Positions 1 to 8,246 of a stretch of 64,000 nt of DNA are shown here, in pieces. Within the stretch, counting starts at the first letter, position 1. Every line of letters starts with the position of its first letter. This stretch comes from Neotamlana sargassicola (lineage in GTDB: Bacteria; Bacteroidota; Bacteroidia; Flavobacteriales; Flavobacteriaceae), in the NCBI RefSeq assembly GCF_020523965.1, contig NZ_JAJAPX010000003.1, positions 186,001 to 250,000 of the forward strand. Reading direction: 5' to 3'. The position numbers and the translations under genes are program-made. The notes beneath the pieces were generated by a model. The model was not told the origin of the DNA, made no database searches, and saw only the letters and a list, made by a program, of their open reading frames with translations.

Positions 1-1679
1 TAGCTAGTTATATATCAGATTTTACAAAATTAATGGATGGCTACAATCAGGAAGCAATTTATTATGCCCATGCCGGAGCAGGAGAGCTACATTTACGACC
101 AGTATTAAATTTAAAAAAAGCAGAAGATGTAATGCTTTTTAAAAAAATAACTACCGATGTAGCCCATTTAGTGAAAAAATACAATGGTTCAATGAGTGGT
201 GAACATGGCGATGGTATAGTAAGGTCTGGGTTTATTAAATTAATGATTGGTGAAGCCAATTACAACATTTTAAAACATATTAAACAAGTTTTTGATGCCG
301 ATAATATTTTTAATCCAGGTAAAATTATTGATGCTTTACCTATGGACCAAAATTTGCGTTACGTTGCAAATAGAGCAGAACCGGAAATTGAAACTTTTCT
401 AGATTTCTCTAAATCGCAAGGTATTTTACGAGAAACCGAAAAATGCAATGGCTCTGGCGATTGCCGTAAAGCACCAGAATTTGGTGGTGTTATGTGCCCA
501 AGTTATAGGGCAACGCGTAACGAAAAAGATACTACAAGAGCAAGAGCCAATGCCTTACGTGAGTTTTTAACCAATTCGAGTAAAGCTAATAAATTTGATA
601 ACCCAGAATTAAAAGACGTTTTTAATTTATGTTTAAGTTGTAAAGCTTGTGCTAGCGAATGCCCAAGTAGTGTAGATGTAGCTAGTTTAAAAGCGGAGTT
701 TCAATACCAATATCAAAAAGCAAATGGTGTTAGCTTGCGCACAAAGTTGTTTGCATACAACAATAAGTTAAATGCTTATGCTAGCATATTTCCAAGGTTT
801 TCAAATGCTGTGTTTTCAAATAAATTGACTTCTTCAATTATTAAGCAGGCGAGTGGTGTGGCGGCAAAACGAAGTTTACCTTTAATTTCTAATATCAGCT
901 TAAAAAACTATTATAAAACAGTTAATAAAAATTCTGAAGAAAAAAAATATATAAAAACGGTGTATTTGTTTAATGATGAGTTTACAAATTTTTTAGACTC
1001 AGAAATTGGTCAAGATGCACTACAACTATTATCTGCTTTAAACTATAAAGTTGAAATTTTAAATAATTTTGAATCGGGCAGAGCATTCATTTCAAAAGGT
1101 TTGTTAAAACAAGCTAAAAGTATGGCCAACAAAAATATAGCCTTATTTAAAGATGAAATTACAGCAGATACACCTTTAATAGGCATTGAGCCATCAGCCA
1201 TATTAACTTTTAAAGATGAATATTTAAAATTAGCAGATGATAACGCTTCCGCGGAAGCGATTGCCCAAAACACGTTTTTAATTGAAGAATTTTTACAGCA
1301 AGAAATTCTATTAGGGCATATAAAAGCAGAACAGTTTACAAATGAAGCAAAAGTTGTAAAATTCCATGGGCATTGTCATCAAAAAGCATTAGGCAATCAA
1401 TTATCTAGTTTTGCAGTATTAAATTTACCAGCAAATTATAAAGTTACTATTATACCAAGTGGTTGCTGTGGTATGGCTGGAAGTTTTGGTTACGAAAAAG
1501 AGCATTACAACGTAAGTATGCAAATAGGCAGTCAAACTTTGTTTCCGGCAGTTAAAAATGCATCAGATGAGGTTATAATTTCAGCAAACGGTACAAGTTG
1601 TAGGCATCAAATAAAAGATGGAACAAAAAAAATAGCAAAGCATCCTGTAACTATTTTAAAAGAAGCTTTAATCATCTAA
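1..1679 (+). CDS. FAD-linked oxidase C-terminal / Fe-S oxidoreductase (5' partial)
   Basis: This is the 3' part of a large GlcD/Dld-type flavoprotein fused to an iron-sulfur module. The reading frame is open from base 3, ahead of the first in-window ATG at 33, so the start and the FAD-binding PCMH domain lie outside the window. Visible in order are the FAD-oxidase C-terminal domain (HAGAGELHLRP, SGEHGDGIVR, FNPGKIID), two cysteine clusters of the 4Fe-4S type (CNGSGDC...MCPSY near 455-505 and CLSCKACASECP near 630-665), and a C-terminal cysteine-rich CCG region (HGHCHQKALG and SGCCGMAGSFG near 1366-1490). Family members oxidise D-lactate, glycolate or other 2-hydroxy acids and pass electrons to the respiratory chain. 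The substrate here cannot be told. Bases 1244-1259 inside the gene form a perfect 16-bp palindrome belonging to a dispersed motif. The 3' end overlaps the convergent phosphatase gene by 12 bases. Confidence 0.9.
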   Translation, partial: ASYISDFTKLMDGYNQEAIYYAHAGAGELHLRPVLNLKKAEDVMLFKKITTDVAHLVKKYNGSMSGEHGDGIVRSGFIKLMIGEANYNILKHIKQVFDADNIFNPGKIIDALPMDQNLRYVANRAEPEIETFLDFSKSQGILRETEKCNGSGDCRKAPEFGGVMCPSYRATRNEKDTTRARANALREFLTNSSKANKFDNPELKDVFNLCLSCKACASECPSSVDVASLKAEFQYQYQKANGVSLRTKLFAYNNKLNAYASIFPRFSNAVFSNKLTSSIIKQASGVAAKRSLPLISNISLKNYYKTVNKNSEEKKYIKTVYLFNDEFTNFLDSEIGQDALQLLSALNYKVEILNNFESGRAFISKGLLKQAKSMANKNIALFKDEITADTPLIGIEPSAILTFKDEYLKLADDNASAEAIAQNTFLIEEFLQQEILLGHIKAEQFTNEAKVVKFHGHCHQKALGNQLSSFAVLNLPANYKVTIIPSGCCGMAGSFGYEKEHYNVSMQIGSQTLFPAVKNASDEVIISANGTSCRHQIKDGTKKIAKHPVTILKEALII

Positions 1680-2552
1680 TTTTTTCTTCTTCTTTTTCTT
1701 TTTATCCTTTTTCTTCTTTTTTTCTTTGTCTACAATGGTAATGGCCGCAATTAGTTCGTTAATTTCCATGTTTTCAACTTCCTCCTCAACAATAAAGGGC
1801 GCCAATTTATCGTTGTTATAATTGTAAATTTTCCAACGTTTAAATTGGTATTCTAAAGCTGTGAAATTCTCTACCCAATCTCCAGAATTTAGGTAAGTGG
1901 TTTGTCCGTTTTTGTTTTCAATCAGCTCAAGTTTAGGTTGGTGTATGTGCCCACAAACCACATAATCGTAACCATTTTCAATAGCAATTTCTGCAATCAC
2001 TTTTTCAAAATCGTTAATATACTTAATAGCGCCTTTTACACCATTTTTAACTTTTTTACTTAAAGAATAACGTTCTTTACCTCGTTTTTCTAAATACCAA
2101 TTTACACCGCGATTTAATAACGTAAGCAAATCATAACCCCAACCTCCTAGTTTAGCAAGCCATTTGGCGTTTTGTATAGAAACATCAAAAACATCGCCGT
2201 GAAAAAACCAAGCTTTCTTACCATCTAAATTTAAAACTAGTTTATCTACAATAGAAATTTTTCCAATAGAGGTTCCGCTAAATTTACGTAGCATTTCATC
2301 ATGGTTTCCAGTAATGTAAATAATGTCTACACCATCAGAAGCAAAATCCATTATTTTTTTTATAACCTTTAAATGCGATTTTGGGAAGTAGCGTTTACTA
2401 AATTGCCAAATATCTATAATATCGCCATTTAAAATAAGTTTTTTAGGCTCAATACTATTAAGGTAAGTTAACAAATGTTTGGCATGACAACCGTATGTTC
2501 CTAAGTGAACATCAGATATTACAGCAATTTCTACTTTTCTTTTAATTTTCAA
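1668..2552 (-). CDS. UDP-2,3-diacylglucosamine diphosphatase-like metallophosphatase
   Basis: This is a calcineurin-like metallophosphoesterase of the LpxH/YbbF type. The metal-binding motifs are all present in order: SDVHLG near residue 15, NGDIIDIW near 42, GNHDE near 82, a HGDVFD block near 117, and CGHIHQP near 200. In the family this enzyme removes UMP from UDP-2,3-diacylglucosamine in lipid A synthesis. Bacteroidota often have several paralogues, so lipid A function is inferred and not proven. The C-terminus is an unusual run of almost pure lysine (about 17 Lys in the last 25 residues) ending LDD, encoded by a purine-only stretch. The end of the gene overlaps the convergent oxidoreductase gene by 12 bp. 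Confidence 0.8.
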   Translation of the reverse strand: MKIKRKVEIAVISDVHLGTYGCHAKHLLTYLNSIEPKKLILNGDIIDIWQFSKRYFPKSHLKVIKKIMDFASDGVDIIYITGNHDEMLRKFSGTSIGKISIVDKLVLNLDGKKAWFFHGDVFDVSIQNAKWLAKLGGWGYDLLTLLNRGVNWYLEKRGKERYSLSKKVKNGVKGAIKYINDFEKVIAEIAIENGYDYVVCGHIHQPKLELIENKNGQTTYLNSGDWVENFTALEYQFKRWKIYNYNNDKLAPFIVEEEVENMEINELIAAITIVDKEKKKKKDKKKKKKKKLDD

Positions 2553-2739
2553 GGGAGTGTTCGGTCTTGGTTTTTACAAATAACATATTCTTATATTATT
2601 AAACCATTACGTAATAATTATTTGTATATCAGTTTATTGTTAATTTAGTGTTACTTATTTAATTAAAATGGCGTTTGTAAAGCACAAATTTATTTCAGTA
2701 TTTCTAAGAATAGAATTACCTTAGCAGCAAAATTGTATT

Positions 2740-3801
2740 ATGGCTGGAAATTCTTTCGGAAAACTTTTTAACCTAACAACTTACGGCGAATCTCATGGTG
2801 CTGCTCTTGGTGGTGTAATAGATGGTTGCCCATCTGGAATTGAATTAGATTTCGATTTTATACAAAACGAGTTAAACCGCAGAAAGCCTGGGCAATCTGC
2901 AATTGTAACACAGCGTAAAGAACCCGATACAGTTAAATTTCATTCAGGTATTTTTGAAGGAAAAACGACAGGAACACCAATTGGTTTTGTTATAGAAAAT
3001 ACCAACCAGAAATCCCACGATTATTCCCATATAAAAGATAGTTACAGGCCAAGTCACGCCGATTATACTTACGATAAAAAATATGGTTTTAGAGATTATC
3101 GTGGTGGTGGCCGTAGTTCTGCACGAGAAACAGCGTGTAGAGTAGTGGCAGGAGCCATAGCAAAACAACTATTAAAAAACATTGAAATAAAAGCTTATGT
3201 TTCTGGTGTCGGCCCTATTAAATTAAACAAACCACATACCGATATTAATTTAAATAACATAGAGTCTAACATTGTGCGTTGTCCAGACACAGAAATGGCA
3301 ACAAAAATGGAGGCATTTATAAAAGAAGTACGCAGTAAAGGCGATACTGTTGGCGGTATAGTAACCTGTGTAATTAAAAATGTACCAGTTGGTTTAGGCG
3401 AACCGGTTTTCGATAAATTACACGCCGAGTTAGGTAAAGCCATGCTATCAATAAACGCCGTTAAAGGTTTCGAATACGGAAGTGGTTTTCACGGAAGCAC
3501 TATGTTTGGTAGCGACCACAACGATGCATTTAACACTAATGGCACAACAAAAACAAATTTTTCAGGCGGAATACAAGGAGGTATAAGCAACGGCATGGAC
3601 ATTTATTTTAATGTAGCCTTTAAACCAGTAGCAACTTTAATTCAAGCTTACGAAACCATAGATAAAGAAGGTAAAGTGGTTCAAATGCACGGTAAAGGGC
3701 GCCACGACCCATGTGTAGTACCGCGCGCCGTACCTATTGTTGAAGCTATGGCAGCACTAGTTTTAGCAGATTTTTATTTAATTAATAAAATGCATAATTA
3801 G
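2740..3801 (+). CDS. aroC: Chorismate synthase
   Basis: This enzyme converts 5-enolpyruvylshikimate-3-phosphate to chorismate, the last step of the shikimate pathway, using reduced FMN. The 353-residue length is typical. Family signatures are clear: the N-terminal GNSFGKLF...YGESHG, the RPSHAD...[17 protein letters not shown] block near residues 100-130, and the C-terminal [20 protein letters not shown]. The ATG start places the expected MAGNSFG at the N-terminus. A near-consensus -7 element (TACCTTAG, 2717-2724) lies upstream, and a strong terminator follows the stop. The gene stands alone. Confidence 0.97.
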   Translation: MAGNSFGKLFNLTTYGESHGAALGGVIDGCPSGIELDFDFIQNELNRRKPGQSAIVTQRKEPDTVKFHSGIFEGKTTGTPIGFVIENTNQKSHDYSHIKDSYRPSHADYTYDKKYGFRDYRGGGRSSARETACRVVAGAIAKQLLKNIEIKAYVSGVGPIKLNKPHTDINLNNIESNIVRCPDTEMATKMEAFIKEVRSKGDTVGGIVTCVIKNVPVGLGEPVFDKLHAELGKAMLSINAVKGFEYGSGFHGSTMFGSDHNDAFNTNGTTKTNFSGGIQGGISNGMDIYFNVAFKPVATLIQAYETIDKEGKVVQMHGKGRHDPCVVPRAVPIVEAMAALVLADFYLINKMHN

Positions 3802-3847
3802 TAGCTATTTCCCGCTTTACACTATATCTTTTTAAAACAGCATATAT

Positions 3848-3884
3848 AAACAGGATAATTTTTATTAATTGTCCTGTTTTTGTT
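3848..3884 (+). terminator. Rho-independent terminator after aroC
   Basis: The arms AAACAGGATAATT (3848-3860) and AATTGTCCTGTTT (3867-3879) pair over 13 bp with one U-G wobble around a 6-base loop. A T-rich tail TTTTGTTT follows. It sits about 45 bases after the aroC stop. Confidence 0.8.
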
Positions 3885-3946
3885 TAAATAATAAAAGGTT
3901 ACAAATCAAAGTTTTAAAAAGGATGCCGTTTCAATCGGGGCTAAAA

Positions 3947-3998
3947 TGTTTGCGAATTCTTCAACAAAAGCCTAAAAATACCTATCTTGTTTGCGAAT
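3947..3998 (+). repeat. Two TGTTTGCGAAT direct repeats upstream of the symporter gene
   Basis: The exact 11-mer TGTTTGCGAAT occurs at 3947-3957 and 3988-3998. The repeats are 41 bp apart (about four helical turns), and the second ends 18 bases before the symporter start. This could be an operator. No regulator is identified. Confidence 0.35.
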
Positions 3999-4015
3999 AA
4001 CTCATAACTTACTAC

Positions 4016-5341
4016 ATGAAGAAACTCGCGTTACACTGGAAAATTATTATAGGAATGGTTTTAGGAATCATTTTCGGATTTATCATGAACTCAATTAGTG
4101 GTGGAAAAGAATTTGTTACTAACTGGATATCTCCTTTCGGAACCATATTTATTAATCTATTAAAATTAATAGCTGTTCCGTTAATTCTAGCCTCATTAAT
4201 AAAAGGTGTAGCCGATTTAAAAGACATCTCTAAAATACGAAATATGGGGCTTCGTACTTTAGGAATTTATATGGCAACCACAGTTGTAGCAGTATTATTA
4301 GGTTTAGCAATAGTAAATGTTGTAAAACCAGGAAATGGAATGCCCCAGGAAACAATTGAGAAAATAAAGCTAAAATATGCTAACGATGCAGGCGTAACCG
4401 ATAAAATTAGTAAAGCCGCTGTACAAAAAGATGCAGGACCATTGCAAGCATTGGTCGATATTTTTCCAAGTAATATTTTTAAAGCCTTTGCAGATGCATC
4501 TATGCTTCAGGTAATATTCTTTTCATTATTTGTTGGTATTTGTTTGCTATTAATTGGTGAGAAAAAAGCAAAACCATTAGTAAAGTTTTTCGATTCGCTA
4601 AACGAAGTCGTCATGAAAATGGTCGATTTAATTATGCTTTTTGCTCCTTACGCAGTTTTTGCACTTTTGGCCAATGTAATTATTGCTTTTGATGATGTTG
4701 AAATTTTAGTAAAACTGTTGTACTATGCAGGTTGTGTTTTATTTGGTTTAGTTTTAATGATTTGTTTCTATTTAGCTTTGGTGGCTATTTTTGCAAAAAA
4801 ATCGCCAATTTGGTTTTTAAAACAAATAAGTCCAGCGCAACTTTTAGCATTTTCAACCAGTAGTTCTGCAGCCACTTTACCAGTAACTATGGAGCGTGTA
4901 GAGGAGCATTTAGGTGTAGATAAAGAAGTGTCAGGATTTGTGTTACCAATTGGTTCTACAGTAAATATGGATGGTACAAGTTTATACCAAGGCATTGCAG
5001 CTGTTTTTATCATGCAAGTTTTATGGGTAGAAGGCTTAACATTACCAAACCAAATCATGATTATTGGAACAGCCGTTTTAGCATCTATTGGAAGTGCTGC
5101 TGTACCAAGTGCAGGTATTGTAATGCTCGTAATTGTTTTAGAAACTATAGGGTTTCCAGCAGAGTTTTTACCAATTGGTATTGCTTTAATTTTTGCAGTA
5201 GACAGACCTTTAGATATGTGTAGAACCATAGTTAATGTTACTGGCGACGCTACAGTGTCGTTATTGGTAGCTAAATCATTAGGGAAAGTACATGAACCAA
5301 AACCCAAAGAATGGGATGATCATTACGATGAAGTAAAATAA
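4016..5341 (+). CDS. Dicarboxylate/amino acid:cation symporter (DAACS family)
   Basis: This is an inner-membrane secondary transporter of the SLC1/GltP/DctA fold that takes up glutamate, aspartate or C4-dicarboxylates with H+ or Na+. Its 441 residues carry many hydrophobic segments and the family's hallmark motifs: the serine-rich re-entrant loop STSSSAATLPVTM near residue 283, the NMDGT cation-binding motif near 322, and the C-terminal DRPLDMCRTIVNVTGDA block near 397, which contains the substrate-binding Asp and Arg. The Arg in MCRTIVNV is more typical of acidic amino acid carriers, but the exact substrate is an inference. The sulfurtransferase gene follows after 5 bases, so the two are probably co-transcribed. 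Confidence 0.92.
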   Translation: MKKLALHWKIIIGMVLGIIFGFIMNSISGGKEFVTNWISPFGTIFINLLKLIAVPLILASLIKGVADLKDISKIRNMGLRTLGIYMATTVVAVLLGLAIVNVVKPGNGMPQETIEKIKLKYANDAGVTDKISKAAVQKDAGPLQALVDIFPSNIFKAFADASMLQVIFFSLFVGICLLLIGEKKAKPLVKFFDSLNEVVMKMVDLIMLFAPYAVFALLANVIIAFDDVEILVKLLYYAGCVLFGLVLMICFYLALVAIFAKKSPIWFLKQISPAQLLAFSTSSSAATLPVTMERVEEHLGVDKEVSGFVLPIGSTVNMDGTSLYQGIAAVFIMQVLWVEGLTLPNQIMIIGTAVLASIGSAAVPSAGIVMLVIVLETIGFPAEFLPIGIALIFAVDRPLDMCRTIVNVTGDATVSLLVAKSLGKVHEPKPKEWDDHYDEVK

Positions 5342-5346
5342 ATACC

Positions 5347-6153
5347 ATGGAATTAAATTCGCCTGTAGTTTCAGTTAATTGGTTAAATGATAACTTAAAT
5401 AATGCAGATATTGTTGTATTAGACGGTACAATAGCTAAAACGCCAAACCCAGATTTACCACAAATTACTTCTGCAAGGTTTTTCGATATTAAGCAAAAGT
5501 TTAGCGATACTACAAACGATTTTCCTAGTGCATTTCCTTCAGAAACCCAATTTCAAGAAGAAGCTAGAAATTTGGGAATAAATAATAGTAGTGCCATTGT
5601 TGTTTATGATGATAAAGGCATTTATTCATCTGCTAGAGTTTGGTATTTATTTAAAGCTTTTGGCTTTAATAATGTTGCAATTTTAAATGGCGGATTACCA
5701 GAATGGCTAAAGTCAAAATACCCCATAGAACCATCAAAACTTTACTCTGGAAAAATTGGTGTTTTCGATGCTAGACTTCAACCCGGTTTTATGCAGTTTT
5801 TTAATGATGTTAAAACCGCTTCAGAAAATAAAACTCATAACATTATTGATGCGCGTTCGGCAGGGCGATTTAATTGCGAAGTACCAGAACCGCGCGAAGG
5901 TTTAAGGTCTGGAACCATACCTAATTCGGTAAATTTACCATTTACTAATTTAATAGAAAACGGACTTTTAAAGTCTAAAGAAGCTATAAAACTAGAGTTT
6001 GCTAAAGTGGCAAAACCAGAAGATTCTATAATTTTTTCATGCGGGTCCGGAATTACAGCTTGTGTTTTGGCCTTAGGAGCAGAAATTGCAGGTTATAAAA
6101 ACGTTTCGGTTTATGATGGCTCTTGGACAGAGTGGGGCAGTTTGGTTGAGTAA
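5347..6153 (+). CDS. Sulfurtransferase (3-mercaptopyruvate/thiosulfate type, SseA-like)
   Basis: This is a two-domain rhodanese of 268 residues. The inactive N-terminal rhodanese domain covers about residues 1-125 (YDDKGIYSSARVWYLFKAFG). The catalytic C-terminal domain covers about 155-268, with DARSAGRF and the active-site loop CGSGITAC. A CGSGIT-type loop favours 3-mercaptopyruvate over thiosulfate in this family. The product probably moves sulfane sulfur in the cytoplasm, since no signal peptide is visible. It starts 5 bases after the symporter stop and ends 2 bases before the convergent antiporter gene. Confidence 0.9.
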   Translation: MELNSPVVSVNWLNDNLNNADIVVLDGTIAKTPNPDLPQITSARFFDIKQKFSDTTNDFPSAFPSETQFQEEARNLGINNSSAIVVYDDKGIYSSARVWYLFKAFGFNNVAILNGGLPEWLKSKYPIEPSKLYSGKIGVFDARLQPGFMQFFNDVKTASENKTHNIIDARSAGRFNCEVPEPREGLRSGTIPNSVNLPFTNLIENGLLKSKEAIKLEFAKVAKPEDSIIFSCGSGITACVLALGAEIAGYKNVSVYDGSWTEWGSLVE

Positions 6154-6155
6154 TT

Positions 6156-7616
6156 TTATATTTGAAGTGTTTTATTTACTTCTTCAAAAACCTCCAATTT
6201 ATCAGCAAGTACAATTAAGGTGTCTTCGGCTCGAATTTCTGTAGTTCCATTAGGCGTAATGTAACTGTTATTTCTAATTATCATGGCTATTATGGCATTT
6301 TTGGGAAAACCTAATTCTACAATTTTTTTGTTTACCGCGAAACAGTTTGCTGTAACGGTAATTTCTTTCATTTGTGCTTTAGGGTTTTCAGTTAAAAGTA
6401 AATCGTTAGCTGTTAATTTTTTTACTTTCTCAGGCAATGCAACATGTAACCATTTAGCAACAATAGATAGGGTAGTACCTTGTATTAAAACAGAACTTAC
6501 CGAAATAAAGAAAACAATATTAAAAATCATATTGGCTTTATCTATTCCAGCAAGTAAAGGATAAGTGGCAAATACAATAGGTACAGCGCCTCGTAAACCT
6601 ACCCACGAAATATAAAAGCGCCTACGTAATTTCATTTTAAAAAACATTAAACTTAAAAAAACGCCAACAGGTCGCGCTATAACTATTAAAAATACAGAGA
6701 TAAGTAAACCAATACCCATGTATGGAATAATTTGTTTCGGGAAAACAAGTAAACCAAGCGTTAAGAATAGCACAATTTGCATTAGCCACGCCAATCCATC
6801 GTACATTTTTAAAATGGTTTTTTTATGAATTAAATCTTGGTTGCCTAAAAATACAGCACAAATATAGATGGCAAGAAAACCATTACCTCCAACAAAATCT
6901 GTCGCTGAAAACGTTATAAACATTAAAGCTATAACTAAAACAGGGTATAGCCCTTCAAAATCTAGCTTTATCTTGTTAATTATGTATTTGCTTAATTTAC
7001 CAAAACCAAATCCTGCTAAACCACCTACAAGCATTTGTTGAAAAAACATTGGGATAATAGACACTAAACTTTGGTCTTGGTTTACCACTAATGTTAAAAA
7101 TGCTAAGGTTAAAACATAAGCCATAGGGTCGTTACTTCCGCTTTCTAGCTCTAAAGTAGGTCGTAAATTCGTTTTTAAGGCAAGGTTTTTAGATCTTAAA
7201 ATTGAAAATACCGCAGCGGCATCTGTAGAAGAAACAATAGAACCTAACAGCATACTTTCGTAAATGGTAAAATCGGTTATAAAGTATACAAAAGTACCAA
7301 GCGAAACAGCTGTGAGTAACACACCAACAGTAGAGAGCACTATGCCCTCTTTTAAAATAGGTTTTACACCTGCCCAATTGGTATCTAATCCACCAGAAAA
7401 CAAAATAAAGTTAAGTGAAATTATACCAATAAATTGAGCCATTTGTGGATTATCGAAATTTATGCCTCCAATGCCATCTGACCCTGCAAGCATACCAATG
7501 GCTAAAAACAACAATAATGTTGGAACACCAAATTTATACGATGTTTTACCAGCCATTAAACTAATAAATAGCAATAAAGAACCTACTAAAAGTATATTTT
7601 CTATGGTTAAATTCAT
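6156..7616 (-). CDS. Potassium/proton antiporter, CPA1 family (NhaP2/CvrA-like)
   Basis: This is an inner-membrane cation/proton antiporter. The N-terminal 390 residues are about twelve hydrophobic segments with CPA1 features (GSIVSSTDAAAVFSIL near residue 125; ELESGSNDPMAYVLT near 157; WVGLRGAVPIVFATYPL near 340). The C-terminal 80 residues form a TrkA-C/RCK-like regulatory domain (TVTANCFAVNKKIVELGFP...DTLIVLADK). This arrangement matches NhaP2/CvrA K+/H+ antiporters, which export K+ and help set cytoplasmic pH and volume. Ion specificity is inferred from family only. The gene is convergent with the sulfurtransferase and stands alone on its strand. Confidence 0.9.
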   Translation of the reverse strand: MNLTIENILLVGSLLLFISLMAGKTSYKFGVPTLLLFLAIGMLAGSDGIGGINFDNPQMAQFIGIISLNFILFSGGLDTNWAGVKPILKEGIVLSTVGVLLTAVSLGTFVYFITDFTIYESMLLGSIVSSTDAAAVFSILRSKNLALKTNLRPTLELESGSNDPMAYVLTLAFLTLVVNQDQSLVSIIPMFFQQMLVGGLAGFGFGKLSKYIINKIKLDFEGLYPVLVIALMFITFSATDFVGGNGFLAIYICAVFLGNQDLIHKKTILKMYDGLAWLMQIVLFLTLGLLVFPKQIIPYMGIGLLISVFLIVIARPVGVFLSLMFFKMKLRRRFYISWVGLRGAVPIVFATYPLLAGIDKANMIFNIVFFISVSSVLIQGTTLSIVAKWLHVALPEKVKKLTANDLLLTENPKAQMKEITVTANCFAVNKKIVELGFPKNAIIAMIIRNNSYITPNGTTEIRAEDTLIVLADKLEVFEEVNKTLQI

Positions 7617-7808
7617 TAAGGTAATTAGTTAATTAGGTAGATTTTTAAAACGATTAAAATAAAAGATAAATATACTTTAAAAAGTAAAGAAAATTGGTGT
7701 TTTTATGCGAGTTATTTATTTTTCTTCACACGTTTTTCAGCTAATTTTTTCTTTAATATAAACTTGTATTAGTTTCTTCGATTCTAACTTAGGGTAGTGC
7801 TATAAAAA

Positions 7809-8228
7809 TTATTCTAGAAACTTTTCCTTTAATTCAGGGGTAGGTATCATGCAAGCTTCTTTTTTTCCATACCATTTGTAACGATTTTTAGCTATAAAAT
7901 CGTAAACAGCGTTACGTATAAACGTAGGAATAATTAAAAAAATACTCATTACATTTTGAGGAAATCCTAAATTGGATGCAATTTTTAAAGCTGCTGTACT
8001 TTTATACTCTATACCTTTATTTGGAGTGTAAAGTAAAATAGAATCCGTTTTATTGGTATCTATTTCAAACAGATTAATAATTTGTTTTCCAATGTCGCTT
8101 TGTAAGGGAGCAAACAGAAATACATCCCTTTTATCGTGCTTAATAATGTATTGCACGGAGCTATCGCAAAGGTTACAAACACCATCAAAAAGTATTAGTT
8201 TTTTGTTATCTGGTATAGGTATTTCCAT
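7809..8228 (-). CDS. Thiol-disulfide oxidoreductase DCC family protein (DUF393)
   Basis: This is a small 139-residue protein with the family-defining N-terminal DGVCNLCDSSVQYIIKHD motif, a CxxC-like thioredoxin-type active site (residues about 15-21). The middle holds FAPLQSDIGK and the C-terminus has a conserved basic/aromatic region NRYKWYGKKEACMIP. The family is predicted to do thiol-disulfide exchange, but substrates are mostly unknown. The gene lies just downstream of the TPR regulator gene on the same strand. A consensus -7 element (8233-8240) sits so close to the ATG that a transcript from it would be almost leaderless. Confidence 0.85.
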   Translation of the reverse strand: MEIPIPDNKKLILFDGVCNLCDSSVQYIIKHDKRDVFLFAPLQSDIGKQIINLFEIDTNKTDSILLYTPNKGIEYKSTAALKIASNLGFPQNVMSIFLIIPTFIRNAVYDFIAKNRYKWYGKKEACMIPTPELKEKFLE

Positions 8229-8232
8229 ATTA

Positions 8233-8240
8233 CAAAGGTA
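8233..8240 (-). promoter_or_regulatory. -7 element TACCTTTG before the DCC gene
   Basis: This matches the Bacteroidota TAnnTTTG -7 element on the minus strand and lies only 4 bases from the start codon. If used, the mRNA would begin at or next to the ATG. No -33 TTG is seen at the usual distance. Confidence 0.35.
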
Positions 8241-8246
8241 GGTGTT

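Noticed and set aside
4768-5307. Minus-strand ORF of 179 codons inside the symporter gene
   Set aside because: It lies entirely antisense to a well-conserved transporter, is low in charged residues, and matches no family. It is a coding shadow.
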